Assembly: GCA_017591395.1 (NCBI GenBank)
Contig: WEDG01004056.1
Coordinates: 62,001 to 126,000 of the forward strand
Reading direction: 5' to 3'
Source: Schistocephalus solidus
Lineage: Eukaryota > Platyhelminthes > Cestoda > Diphyllobothriidea > Diphyllobothriidae
Length of the DNA: 64,000 nucleotides
Part shown: positions 23,486 through 35,927 of the stretch, in pieces
Numbering within the stretch: position 1 is the first letter of the stretch
How the letters are laid out: each line of letters opens with the position of its first letter
Position numbers and translations under genes: made by a program
The notes under the pieces: model-generated
What the model was told of the DNA's origin: nothing
The model's input: the letters and a program-made list of their open reading frames with translations, nothing else
The model's database searches: none

Positions 23486-25379
23486 CCTTCTTCTTCTTTA
23501 CTTATGCACACACCTGGAATGCGGACCTTCGCCTCAATTCACGAAAACATGTATTTCAGGCGGACAGAATAATTGGCTGTCGTCGGGGCGACTCAGCCCG
23601 AATACGATTGTCTGCATTAGCTATAAAATGACCAGTTTATGAGACAGAAATATGCGGCAAATGCTGAGAGCTTGTCAGCTCTTAGACGGCATTCTAAAAG
23701 AAGAGAACGAACTCAGCTAATGCCATTAAAGTGGGATATCCAATGACATGCCTCGCGTAGGACTACCTTCAAAATCATGGCTTGCTACGGAGTTGAGAAT
23801 TGAGATTTTATCAAAATGAAGGGGCTGATCGAAACCCTGTTGGTAAAGAGAAGCGTTTTATTTGCCTGAGACCTCGGATTCTAAACAGCCACTTAAAAAA
23901 ACAAAATCAAAAATATACTGCCTAATTCGCAGACTAGTGCATCAAGGGCTCGCCCTTCGACTGCAGAAACTGGAATTCATCAAAGACACACATCCAAATG
24001 AATGCGTTCAAAACAAGACATTGCGAGAAGTTACCGAGTCAATGGGAAACTGACACTCACATCACCTCCTCAGAACTGATCTGACTTCAGTCAACGAAGC
24101 CATCTGACATCTTATGAACACGGAGGGACTTCTAATTAGGAGACAGCTGGGTGTACGGCTGTATTCCGGTCATACCTTTGGGACTCACTTCGCATAGCTC
24201 AGTAAATCAGGTTCTCGGGAAAGAGGGGAACGAGGGCTAATCAATACAGACTGACACGCACGTTTGCAGCTTATTTGCACCAAATTACTATTGATTTTTT
24301 AAGAACGTTTGAAATTTTAACGGGTTTTGCACATTTACTGAGGTCTAATGACGACCTAGAGAACCAGCGTCAAAAATGTACCAATACACTTTCCTATATT
24401 TTTTTCCCGAAAAACCCACTTGCCTGCTAATTATATTACTTGGGATGCCTGTCCTCCAATTCCAACTTTATACATGTTACCCCGTTTTCGCATATCTGAG
24501 GATTAAGTGAATTGTGCCCTGGCCAAAGTAGGACAGAAACGATGGATGTCTTGCGATCACGATTATACGAGTTGGAGGGAGTTTTAGTTGCTCAAGGTGA
24601 TAATCTTCTATGAAAAAATATACTTTTTATGGTGCAGACGACTCATCTTTGTGAAAAAGTGACGGTATTTTGCACAAGAGCATAAGAAATCGGTTATAAC
24701 AAGAGAGCAGAATATCCAGTCCTATCTTTAAGTGCGTTCTGCTAACGTGCCAATACAGCAGTGAAATTGCGTTATCTCAACAACAGAACTGTACTATATG
24801 TATGCACCATTCAGGAAACGAAACAGTGATTAGGAAACAAGTAAACCACTACGATGCATAAGACTCTCTGAGGCTCGATCTTAACCCAGTAATAATGTAA
24901 TGGACACACATCCAAAAAGAGTATATTGCGGCAATTTAACTTATGGATAGAGATCAATCAGAACGTCTTATGCAAAAATATAAACCACATTGTGTAGTTG
25001 CTTGCAATGGTTGGGTTTTTCCCTATGTATATAACCCTAAAAATAAAAACGTTTGAGTAGCAACAGAAGCTGACGTTGTGCCGCAATTCTGAGGCGAAGA
25101 GAATATCAAATAGACTTGCAGATTGAAACAGTACCATAACAATGTGCTTGCTTTTATAACCGTGGGGTAGCCACATCCTGACTATTCTTACTACATGACA
25201 TTTCATCAATCGATTTTCTAAGAACGTTTCCTTTGCTTTCTCACGTGATATGCCATATCGATCTACAGGATAGGGCGTAAAAATCCCAATTTTGACGAAG
25301 GACACTTCAGAGTCAGAAAAGACCCATCACGCTGTGCAGTATTTGACCAATAAAAAACCTAGATTTTGACTTACGACTG
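23486..25379. other. Intergenic stretch
   Basis: Only the short inverted partner (about 24290-24420) of the repeat at 17265-17400 is recognised. Confidence 0.35.
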
Positions 25380-26330
25380 ATCGACAGTCGATTACGACGA
25401 GGTCCACCGTATGCTCCACGTATAGGTGGTGCAGGGACGGTGTCTTGCGCGTGATTTAGTTTGAAGTGATAGTAGACTTGCGCTGCATCTACTCCCCACC
25501 TGAGCTCGGTGTCATGACAAGGTCAAGAAGACCGGAGATGGGAGAATGTGCAGGTGGCTTGCGCGGCTGGAGCCGCCCCTGGGCGTACCACCACACCTGG
25601 TTCGGTTCCCACGGAGTGGGAGTGCCATAAAGGTTACATGAAGAAGAAACCATTACAGCCTGACTCTCAATCCACCAGTCAGTCACTCCACACAAATACA
25701 CATTGGGCTGACCACGCGATCTGAGTTATCCCGTCAGTTGTCAACCTTCCAAGCCACGGCTTTTAGCGCACCGTGATAGTTTTAAGCCCGTCAGATTGCG
25801 TATAGTTAGAAAAATGCGCTGATCTGTTGACCTCACTCTCTCCCCGACCTCCAAAATCAGACCACTGTCTGAGCCGGTCAGTTGCCTGATGTGGGAGTGG
25901 GCACATTGGCTGACGGATTGGCGTACCCATCTTCGCGCGCCACAGCACAAACTGGCCCCCATAAAGCACACACTAGGATTTACTTACTCAGGGGATATGG
26001 AGGAGCCATCGCCTCTGACTCCCAGTCCACTGGTCAGCCACTCGACACACACAACACATACACTGGGCCAACGGCGTGGTCTGGTGTAAGCATCAGATTG
26101 GCAGCCTTCCAAGCCACGGTTTCTATTAAACCGGGATTGTCTCAGGTAAGTGATGATGGTGAGGGTGTAGTCTATGTTTTGGTGTAGGTAGTGTGCGTTG
26201 ATATGGCTTAGCCTCCGGTGGTTTACCACGGGTTTTCGAGGAGGCGCATGTGTCCTAATAGGCCCATGCGGTGTGTAAATGTGCGGGAGCAGTGAGGGCA
26301 GTGAAGGCGGGCGCGGTGATTTTATGTCGG
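25380..26330 (-). mobile_element. 3' end of the family A non-LTR retrotransposon, with zinc-finger C terminus
   Basis: On the minus strand, about 26300-26215 encodes LHCPHCSRTFTHRMGLLGHM then RLLENPW and a stop. It is a C2H2-type finger with the last His lost in this copy, and is the C-terminal end of the element's polyprotein. Behind the stop follow the two parts of the 3' region seen at 11171-12190: first 26210-26000, then the family A landmarks down to 25380 (GGAGCATACGGTGGACCTCG on the minus strand). This copy shows how the coding part and the repeat family belong together. Confidence 0.7.
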
Positions 26331-27587
26331 AGCCTCAGACTCTGTTTCACCAGCTTCCGTGCTATATATTCGCCTAATACTATATCTTTCAATTTTAAAT
26401 TGTGTCAGAGGCCTCTCTTAAGCAGTACTCTAATACTGCCTGCACGAGAACGTGTATGGACTATTATTAAGTAATTGCTCTTCTGTGATTTTCTACACTA
26501 TTTCAACTCCTAAATGCTCTGAGAAGTGTTCATTGGTGAAAATCTACCCGCTAGCGGTTTTAGTCAATGTAATGCAGTACGAAAAATCTATGTGTACGGT
26601 GTGTGCGTTAGCAACCTAAACACGAAACATGCTGTTAAGTGGGGACTAGTTGTCTAGGCAACCCAGCGCGATAACGCCATAAAACTAGTTAAATGGCTTC
26701 AATGAGCTGTCAACGCGGCGTTGTGAATAAGCAGACTTGACATGGCTTCCTTTACTCGAAAAAATGCATAAAGGAGGGAAGACGAGGAAGCTACGTATGC
26801 AGCGTAAAATGCTAGAATTCTGCGAGCACATTGGTGATAGAACCACCACGCACGCATGCCTAATTCAAGGCTACGCTGGAGGAAGGCTGTGTTAGAGCAT
26901 CTGAAATGGGAAATGTTCTAGGGTCTACTACCTCGTAAACATGCAACTTCTCGATGATGTAAAATGACGTATACAGACGGCAGGAAAAGCCGAAGGATGC
27001 AGAACGTCTCAATTCCTGAAAACATGTTTAATATAGCCGATTGCAATGTATGGGCACGTATAGAAATTACTCTTTAAATGCAATTGCCATATCTTGCCAC
27101 CACGACCGGGCTAATCAACTGTATACCAATAAAATAGCTTGCAACAAATAGGGACAACAAATGAAAAGTAAATAAGCTATTATTGTTTGAATTGCTACTC
27201 GAGGGACACGAAAGGCTTTTTACGCATGATACTTACATCATTAAAAACTTCAATGAAACTTAAAACGTGTCTTAAATCTTTCTAAATAAAAAAGGTCGAT
27301 TTTTCCGCGTGAACATTGAAATGTCAAAACGGACTTCCCCTGGCTGAACTTGTTGAAGAAATCAGTTCAGAGAAAGACCTGCCACTTCGATGGACAGCAA
27401 CTTAGATGCCTTCGGGTTGATCTAGCTGCGTAACCTGACCCACAGATCTCAGTCGGAGAAAAGCCACTTTGAGTGAGGATTATCTAAGTGTGACATATCT
27501 GAATATTTGAAGCATTGTGACCCAATAAGCAAGCGAGTAGAGCAGGAGTTATTGGACCCAAAAAATATGTGATAACCCATCAACTGC
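26331..27587. other. Intergenic stretch
   Basis: Nothing supported. Confidence 0.35.
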
Positions 27588-27821
27588 AACTCAAATGTTT
27601 TGCAGTTTTTACAAGTTCTCAAATTTTACACCAACCTGCATGCTCCCCCGCCCTATTAACCCAAGCTACTCCGTTTATCTGATTTGACAGTGATTCTGAC
27701 CATACTACTTTCGGTTATTTATCACATACACCGTTTAAAGGTTGCATTTCTTAATCTGCCGGTAATGTGAATTCACGATAGCATAGTGGCCCTTACTCCA
27801 GATGCCCGATGCAATGCTGAG
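27588..27821 (+). repeat. Direct duplication, copy 1
   Basis: 234 bp identical by eye to 28373-28606 except for about three substitutions and no indels; constant offset 785 bp. Starts AACTCAAATGTTTTGCAG and ends GATGCAATGCTGAG. No TG...CA ends, no obvious target-site duplication and no coding content. Confidence 0.9.
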
Positions 27822-28372
27822 CAAGGCCACTGTTTGAGTACCATAAGACTTATCAATGAAAGAAGCAACCTAGAACATTGTGAGAGGGTAAAGGTCAAAG
27901 TAAAAGGAAATTTGTCGACCAATTTACTAGATGTAGGCTGACCACGTGCTCCAGCGGTTTTCACAGGTCCGGTTTCAACCACCGAATAAAGGTCACTTCT
28001 AGGCAGTGCAGGGATCGAGCTGCTTGTGCTTGAACAAGTACTCGAAATTCTATCTTTGAGCCAACGGATTGATTAATATCAAGCAAGTGTTTGGTTATTG
28101 AAGAACGCGAAATTTTGTTTTCCTGCTTTAAAAGCTACCTGGGCACGTGCAACACTCTGGATGACAGTCAACCCAGTTCACATTTAAGTAAATATGCCAT
28201 ATAGTTAACCAGCTAATAACAGCAGACAATGTCAATCCCTACCAGCGGAGATTCCATCTACCCCAAACAGGTTTCCTGGGTCACCGCTCGTGCAAAACTA
28301 TTTTGACAATCGAAGGCGGCTTGCCTTTGGTGAGTCAGTCTCGACGCTATATAGGCAGCTGGATCATGCCGT

Positions 28373-28606
28373 AACTCAAATGTTTTGCAGTTTTTACAAG
28401 TTCTCAAATTTTACACCAACCTGCATGCTCCCCCGCCCTATTAACCCAAGCTACTCCGTTTATCTGATTTGACAGTGATTCTGACCATACTACTTTCGGT
28501 TATTTATCACATACACCGTTTAAAGGTTGCATTTCTAAATCTGCCGGTAATGTGAATTTACGATAGCATAGTGACCCTTACTCCAGATGCCCGATGCAAT
28601 GCTGAG
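28373..28606 (+). repeat. Direct duplication, copy 2
   Basis: Partner of 27588-27821. The differences include CTTAATCT/CTAAATCT, GAATTC/GAATTT and GTGGCCC/GTGACCC. The 551 bp between the copies shows no primer-binding site or ORF that I recognise. Confidence 0.9.
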
Positions 28607-28869
28607 ATCCTAGGGCCCACTTGAACGTGCATACAGTCTGGTTCTCAGTCAAGCACAGCTATCTAAACCATTTAAATTAACTTCGAGGGCGACGAAGACA
28701 TAACCTCAATCAGGGCTCTCTGACGCATGCCCCACTAGCATTCTCGGGATGCTAGCGGCACCGGAGCGCTACCGTCGCCCAGCTGTCCATATACTCCAAT
28801 CTGTTCTCTAACCACCCTGTGCAGATTAAAATAAGCAATTCGACTGTCTTAGTCGTAAACTCTTTCGGG

Positions 28870-29375
28870 CAAAGACAATAGAGACTGGAATGGTCCTTTC
28901 TGGCTTATTAGCCGTTGTCATTCAGTCATACCCAACCCCAGGTGGTGCACGACCCGAAGGTCGAACCCGCGACCCTTTGAGCCGAAGTCAATCGCACTAA
29001 CCATTGAGGTACGGGCTCGTTGTCTTGCCAGTTTAGATCAGGAATATTGACTTGCATTCGTTGGTGAAGGCTTAACGATCGCTCGTTTTGCTCTGGCTTG
29101 AGGCTTACTCTCCAGCCCCGCCAGCAGCCGTACAGCGGCTACCAGTATAATATGCAAAGACAAGGGAGAGTGGAATAGCCATTTCTGGCTTTTAGCCATC
29201 GTCAGAGTGTCATATTCATCCAGGGATCTAAGCCCCGACTCGATGGCAATATTCATTTGCCTATTCTACTACTAGTCGCTGTGTTACTGATGGAGGGTCT
29301 GTAGAGTGGGTTTCAAGGCAAAGCGGGACGAGTGAGTTCCGTTAGCGATCGGTCAGCGTTCATTGATGAAAGCGT
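28870..29375 (-). repeat. Tandem dimer of the family 2b hammerhead-tRNA repeat
   Basis: Minus-strand units with 284-bp spacing: the ribozyme remnants start at equivalent positions 28882 and 29166. The first unit keeps a good pol III head on the minus strand (box A-like TACCTCAATGGTTAGTG near 29010, box B-like GGGTTCGACC near 28960). Both ribozyme cores are damaged, for example AATGACA in place of CTGATGA in unit one. Confidence 0.65.
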
Positions 29376-29589
29376 GTCTAAGGTCTGTCAGCCTCTGAAT
29401 TCCTCGTAGACCTTCAAGTTCAGACGATCCAATCAGAAACAAGCATGGTTATTTATATCAATCCCAAAGAATAAGACGCAGGTACGTGAAGATGCATAGG
29501 ACGAGGTACAGTGTTCACTCAAAATTGAACTACTCATGAGGCTGTTTAAATTTATCCAAAAAATTACTTTACTTTTGTTGGGAAAACCT

Positions 29590-30280
29590 ATGAGCAGATC
29601 TTAGGAACTCCAGTGGGCCGCTTGATCTCCGGTAAGGTGTCAGAACTGGTCCTATAGGGGATAGAAAATACGGCCCTTCAGCCAAATCGAGCCTGTATGT
29701 TGGCGATGTTACGTTGAATTCACGTTTATTTTCGACAAGAACACACTGCTGCAAAACTTCCACAACTTGCTAAATTGAAGCTTCCCTGATATAAATTTCA
29801 AAATAGAAGAACACCTTTCCTCGTCATCTCCTCAGCTTTCACTGCAACCACCCGGTGACTCAAACACGAAGCTGCGAGAGAACGCTCTTCAAACGGATTC
29901 ACTCATTGCAGTCAAGCGAGAAGAAAAGATGCGGAACGCCCGATATCTCCGTGACCAATTTGTGCGGAATGGCTATCCTTAGGCGTTTATAAGTCGATGC
30001 CTACACAGTCAGCCTTGGAGCAGCCAATTAGAAACAGAACCATTAATATGGAACGTCCTGCGACACGTTAAGGACTGCTCTGCAGTGACTGAGCGCATCA
30101 TTGCCGGATGAGATGTTGGCATTTCACGCCAGCCCAAAGCTTCCATGCACAGCAAGGTGATGATGGAGCGACGAACTATCGCAAATTGCTACCCACGCCT
30201 ACGAAACGCGCCATGGTTTCAACTTTTCAACCATCAGGCTAACCGCACACTCGGGAAACATGACGAGACGAAAATTGATT
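29590..30280 (+). pseudogene. Penelope-like element reverse-transcriptase remnant
   Basis: Broken frames carry several Penelope reverse-transcriptase hallmarks in the right order: GRLISGKVSELVL-stop-GIEN (about 29615-29670), a worn YxDD as LYVGDVTL near 29694, LLQNFHNLLN-stop-SFPDINFKIEEH (about 29745-29810), then, after a deletion, HPVTQTRSCERTLFKRI (about 29848-29900) and YLRDQFVRNGYP near 29945-29980 followed by a stop. The NGYP motif marks the end of the Penelope reverse transcriptase. No GIY-YIG domain is seen behind it. Confidence 0.7.
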
Positions 30281-30489
30281 GAAGTCTGGTACCTTTAAGT
30301 TACGGCGGCCTTCAATCTTTCATTCTTTCTTAATATTGCTACTTTTAACTTAAATTCGTAGACTTATCTTTTTTTCTTCCGATTGACTGCTTTTCCAAAC
30401 TACTGATGCCTGCTGAATGAGTCACCTTAGATATAATTTTAACCATTCTCTTCCAATTTCTGTAACCCCTCAGGCGTAGCTGTCGTAGC

Positions 30490-31150
30490 TCTTGTGGTCC
30501 CTTCTGCTCTAAGATATTTTGATAAGAGCTGCCGTGCGTCCGCATGTGCATTTCTTGACAACTCCTCTGCCTTCAACAACACCTGTGCCATCTCCTGTGG
30601 CACTCCCTTTTGGGCGGTTTCTTGGCTCGAATACTCACTCAATTCAGGCAATCTGGCAGGCAGAAATCAACGGTCAATTTCAACAACAGTGGAGTTCTTC
30701 AAGGTGCCATCTTAAACGCTCAACACTTCTCCCTCCACACTGACGATGTGAGATCATCAAAAGATTATTTGCATGTTAAATATGTTGGCAATATGGTCGT
30801 TGGTCATCCTATTAAAAATCAAACATATCTCCGTTTCATGTAGAATGGCCTGGACCAAGTCTCAGCATCGTCGTCAGAAAATGGTTTCCTACTGAACAAT
30901 CAGGGATCTGTCTGGCGTGTTCTTCGACTGCGACCCTCTCCCAGTCCTGGAACCGTAGACTTCCTTCCCTACGAGGTATACCCCTCCGGTCATTTGGCGT
31001 TACTCTGAAATCCATTAGTTCATTCTCCATTTATATTGATAATCTTTGTACGAAGAGTCGTAAATTTATGCATTATATTTGTCGTTAACGCCTCTATCAC
31101 ACACCTCAATCTAGTATCCAGTAATTTTACTAGATGCCTGTATTCCCCCT
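30490..31150 (+). pseudogene. Non-LTR retrotransposon reverse-transcriptase remnant
   Basis: Plus-strand frames show a worn reverse transcriptase of the jockey/CR1 style: ACAFLDNSSAFNN (about 30540-30585; intact elements have FLDYSSAFNT), then NNSGVLQGAILNAQHFSLHT followed by DDVRSS (about 30685-30755; usual QGxxLSPxLFxLxxxDL), then KYVGNMVVGHP at 30778-30810 in place of YADDMVV, so the catalytic Asp pair is lost, and ENGFLLNN near 30880. A minus-strand 70-codon frame here is its shadow. Confidence 0.75.
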
Positions 31151-32639
31151 TTCATTTCATGTGGGTCTCCTGTAATTTTTCCAACTTTGCTTAGAACGTA
31201 TTTTTTGCTATCAAGGTGTATGCTCTGAATTCTGTTTTCTACTGTCAGTGTTTTTTATTATTGTAAAACGACACTTCGCAACGGTCAAGTAATCTGCTGA
31301 ACGAATTTTTTGTGGTGTTACCAATCCCCTCCACTCCTACCTTATTACCGCACAGTCATTTTGCCCGATGCGCCGAGGTTTTTGTCACATAGCTTTTATT
31401 GCATAGACCTATCAACAGTATGTACTTTCGTTTTTTAGCACGCACGCACGCACGTGTAAAGAGACCAAAATACAGAACCTGAGGTTGGAACTGTCTCTCG
31501 CAGTAGAGGTCCATTTTTAGCAATTTGATTCTTGCATAATCTGTTAATTTATCCTATTTTCTTAGCGCATGGAGCCACTTTTGCTGAAAATTTCGAGTAA
31601 AAATTTCAAAGTAAAGAATATTCCCCTCTGTGGCCAATGGATGAGAACTAAATCAATCGACGTATCGATTTGGTGCCGGTGTACGAAGCCCTGCGCAGTC
31701 ACCTCCAAACTGGAATCAATTATTACTGATTGGTTTTTACCCCTACACGTGTCGCTTTTTTTTGTTGCTACTATCAAATTGACGATCAACTCTTGCAGAA
31801 AGATGAAAGCTCCGAATAAAAAGCAAATTGGTCCGGTGCTCGAACAGACTTCTCCTTCGCTCATATAATATTTTTTTCTCTGGAATCCTACTTTACTTCC
31901 TGTTAAAGATCGGTCTAGACGGCTGGGTTGCTTAGGCCTCCCTGTGAATTAAGCTGTCACAACAAAACTCCTCCATGCGACAACACACAGTAAAGGGGGG
32001 TTTGCGCATAGTGAGCGAACCTTCAACTAATTAGCTAACAGACGACCGCTCAACACAAACCGACCAGTTAAGAGAGTAGATTTGTCTTTAAAACAGGCCT
32101 TTGCCTGAAAAATAAAGTGACACAATAGAGAGAAAAAATGCGAGAAAGTGCAGTACACGACCAGATGACGTAAACGCTAAACACATAGAGGGCGGAATGT
32201 ATACTAGGAGATAACCATGAATATGCATATGTGTGAAGTTGGGAAGGCCCCGTGCACTCGAAAGATAAGCAAGGGAGGAAAGAGTGGAGGGTAATAACTA
32301 TCACAGCCAACATGCGACACATATAAGAGGGGGCGGGAAGGGAGGAGTGGAGGATTTAAAAGGATAATTTGTGAAGGGAGAAGGGAGGGGAAAGCTAATG
32401 GCAGATCAGAAACGAAGTATCCACGATGACTGGACTGGAGTCGGCGGCAGACTACTCATCAGTAAGTCGGTAGGTGGGGTTCTCGTAACCTCGGATGACC
32501 AGATTACGAGTGTACTGATCGACTGGAACAGAGCAACGAAAAACTGAAGCACAGTAAGAAACCATTCTAATTGTCATCAAAATAACAGCGGAATGTCGGA
32601 CACGCCCTGGCGTGCCACCAGTTTCAAAAACTGGAGTAC
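31151..32639. other. Intergenic stretch
   Basis: Contains a short CGCA tract near 31440. No gene supported. Confidence 0.35.
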
Positions 32640-32960
32640 CGACAAAGACAAGGCAGATCGAAATGACCATTTCTAGCTTATTAGCCATCATCGGCTACGT
32701 GAAGCTAACCTAAGGCGTGGATCCACTACCTTCGGTCATTGATTAGAACATTCTATCAATGAGCAACGGACTTATTATCCTGCTGGTTGTGATAAGAACT
32801 CTGGATTGGATATGATTGTCTGATGACAGCTAATAAGCCAGAAATGACCATTCCGGTATTTCTTGACTTTGTCGGTACTCCATCAAATGTATATGTTAGT
32901 AGTAGCAATGCGACTGCCCGCGAGGGCTCTAGATTGAGCCAAAAGGCACAACGGGACAAG
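32640..32960. repeat. Family 2 repeat halves in opposite orientation
   Basis: Minus-strand ribozyme remnant at about 32652-32696 and plus-strand ribozyme at about 32816-32862 (CTGATGACAGCTAATAAGCC then AGAAATGACCATTCCGG), followed by the family 2 tail (GACTGCCCGCGAGGGCTCTA, GGCACAACGGGAC). The tRNA-like heads are missing or eroded. Confidence 0.6.
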
Positions 32961-33039
32961 CATGTTCCGTAATTTGAGCAGTGGAGGCCTCTTCACCATG
33001 TTTTGAAAGAACCCTTGGCTGTGGTAATGGGTGCGTGTT

Positions 33040-33760
33040 TGTGCGTTGAGTCAGGTTGCGATGGCTCCTTCTTAACGTGACCTCTTGCTGTCTCCCACAT
33101 ATGAGATGTAAGCCGTTCAACTGCCTCTGTTATGTAAAATAACGGTGCTTGTGTTTAGCAAGCCAGGTCATGTACGTAATACGCGTAGAGGAGGTCCGCA
33201 GCAGCTCGCCCACTTCCACATCAGACAACTGACCAGTTCGGGCGGTGGTCTTATTGTGGGGTTTGGAAAGCATGAGGCCGATGGCTCAGCGCATTTTCCT
33301 CACAAAAAGCAATCTGACGCGCTTGAAGCTATCACGGCGCGCTAAAAGCCGTGGCCTGGAAGGTTGCCAACTGACGGGATAACTTGGACCGCGTGGTCAG
33401 CCCAATGTGTGTTTTATGTGGAGTGGCTGACTAGCTGACTGAGAGGCAGATTGTAATCGCTCCTTTTTAGTGCGGTCTTTATAGCAGTCCCACTCCGTTG
33501 GATCCGAGCCAGGTGAGGTGGCAGGCCCAGTGTGGGCTCCGGACGCAACAGCTACCTGTGCCCTCTCCCATCTCCGGTCTTATTGACTCTGTTATGAAAT
33601 CGAGCTTGGTTGGGGGAAGAGGAGAGAGTGCGGTAGCTGCAGCGCAAGGCTACTATCACTTTAAACTATATCACACGCAGGTCACCGTCCCTGCACCACT
33701 CAAAGTTGCAAAATATGGCACGGTAGATATCCTCAGACTACGTCAGTCAAACTGCATGTG
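33040..33760 (+). repeat. Repeat family A, 3' region copy
   Basis: Nearly full 3' region, starting GTCAGGTTGCGATGGCTCC and running through the landmarks to GTCACCGTCCCTGCACC. The 117-codon frame inside is not conserved in other copies. Confidence 0.65.
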
Positions 33761-34397
33761 TTTGGCTACAAGCACGCCTTCAGTTGACTTATGCTCGATG
33801 TATATCAGGCTGCATAGACACTCCGAATGGGATGGGACAGTTGGCCGTTAGAACAGTAAATATCAGTAAAAAGTTTTTAATAACTAGCTTAGAATAGATG
33901 CGAAATAAACCCAGCTGGAAAGGGTAATCGTAAGCGTTATAGCCCAACGGTAGATGGAAGAGAAGTAAAGCCGCTCTGTGAAAATAAACACGTTATCGTC
34001 AGCCTGCAAACACGCAGGTGTTTTTTGATTAGCTAAAAATCGACTTATGTAATTGGAGCCCGAATCGTTCGGGAAATTTCCCGTCTGGAGGCGCGTTGGT
34101 CGTTGATTGGGGGTTGCATGTACGCTAATCCCATCGCGGAAAGTCTCACATGTTCCACCGGCAGTAAGATGTGTCGCACGCTTGAGCAAAGGCAACACAA
34201 GGGTTTGATGCTGCATTACACGCTGATTGGCTGCCTGATTTCATGCGGGCTTTCCGCGGCCAGCTTCTCCTGCTGCACCGTGCATGGTCACGTTTTGTTT
34301 TCAATTTGGGCTTTTGACTCCACACATTCGGTGGCATGGCAACTACTGCTTATAAATACTGCAGTTGTTGTGCTATCAATTACCGTATCTACGACTA
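33761..34397. other. Intergenic stretch
   Basis: Open frames overlap on both strands without domain features. Confidence 0.3.
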
Positions 34398-34437
34398 TCT
34401 CTGATGATGGGTTAGACTGAGAATCCAAAACGTCAGG
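34398..34437 (+). ncRNA. Hammerhead-like motif, family 3
   Basis: CTGATGA core, then T, stem II GGGTT with AATCC, then AAAACGTC (consensus GAAACGTC) and AGG pairing with TCT (one G-U) for stem I. ACAATAAATGC follows. G12 is mutated to A, so probably inactive. Confidence 0.5.
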
Positions 34438-34449
34438 ACAATAAATGCT

Positions 34450-35265
34450 GGAGTCAGTACACAGCTTATTAGGCGACAGACTGCAAACACATTGTAGGAG
34501 TTAGTGAGGACAGCAAATGTACGGGTTGCAATGTAGTTTTAATGCCAGTCTATCAAATCGCAGTCATGTGCATTACCACCCGAGTCATCGGAGCCAATGG
34601 AATTTCCGGCGGTACATAAAACAATAACTTTCAGTATAGAACCTAATTCCTGCTAAATGCGGAAATTTGCGAAAGATTGATAAAGACTCGCAAACCGGCA
34701 ATAGCGTTTGGACCAAAGCTTTGTCATCATGATGAACATCCTCAAACAAATTAAGATCTTTAGGAAATGCGAAAAACTAATATTACTCTGCTTAAAATTA
34801 CCAACTTTTTGAAAAAGCGGCAAATTTCAAACACAAGAAAAATAGCTCTAACTGTGACTAATAAATGTAAATAAAATAGTCAGGTGAAATCGTAAGGATA
34901 ACGTTTTATGTATATTCCGAGATGTTTACTTGTTAAAATTTATCCATCGTTATTTCTGGTATTGGATCACAATTAGCTTCAGATTACTCTTGAAAAACCA
35001 GTGAACATTTCACTATTTTCATTATTTAAATCGATGGGTTCATAAATTTCGATCCAAGTGTGTATTTACCATATCCTTCAAAGTAGCCTACGTCTTAAAA
35101 ACATTCACCGTTAAAAAAGAGTGGCGAAACCGAGCTTGAAAACGCTTAAGCCGACAGCAGACAAAACTGCTGTAGGTTAACGCTCTGTACATTGCCTAGC
35201 ACTTTCTGTTGTTCACTCTGACTGAGCGAAAAAAGCCCAACCGTGCGATTACGTTCAACGGTATT
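34450..35265. other. Intergenic stretch
   Basis: AT-rich; nothing supported. Confidence 0.3.
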
Positions 35266-35269
35266 GGTT

Positions 35270-35525
35270 GGGTTAGCTGGACTATGAAACCTGAAATGGC
35301 AATTTCTGTCTAATTAGTCGTCATCAGCCAGCCATACCTGACCCCGATGGTGCACCACCTCCGCCAATAAAGCCAAATGACAATTTTAGTAACCCCTGGC
35401 TTCGTTGGTAATGTTGATCTGTTTGTAGCCACTGTGCGGCTACTGGTGGGGCTCTTAAGTGAGCAGCAAAGTAGAACGGGTTGAGTGGATTCTGTAAGCG
35501 ATCAGTCAGACGTCCATCAATAAGA
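35270..35525 (-). repeat. Family 2b repeat, worn
   Basis: Minus-strand ribozyme remnant at 35290-35335 (GGCTGATGACGACTAATTAG) next to a GGTGCACCA-type stretch, then the 2b tail at 35400-35525. Confidence 0.55.
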
Positions 35526-35927
35526 GTTTGCATCGAAACTGCACCATGTCGACTATCTACGGATACGGCTGTCTTTTGGCAGTTCAAAGCTATTTTGGTT
35601 ACTGGAGTGGCAAGCACTATTCACCTGCAGTGGATGCAACAAGGGGCTTACGGCTTTTTTAAGGACCCACAGCACCTAATGTGTTGAGATTAAAGGTGCA
35701 GTAGATGACAGAAAGTCAGAGCTGTTTGTTTGAAAGAATTCTATATTGCGAGTTGATAAGCAATAACAGGAGTGAGGTAATTATGGTACCGGGTGAGCCT
35801 ACCCATGCTTTCAGTCTTCAAGCTTCAACTTTCTCAATATATATTGAAATTCTATGATAAAAAGTATAGCACTTTCATCCTCATTATCTTCTTTAACTCG
35901 CTTTCACTAGAGGAGGCTGTTCGATAC

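Noticed and set aside
27588..28606. An LTR retrotransposon with 234-bp LTRs
   Set aside because: No TG...CA ends, no primer-binding site or polypurine tract, no coding content and no target duplication were seen.
34103..34420. 105-codon plus-strand frame with hydrophobic segments
   Set aside because: No splice sites, start context or domain; it overlaps the family 3 motif and an opposite frame of similar length.
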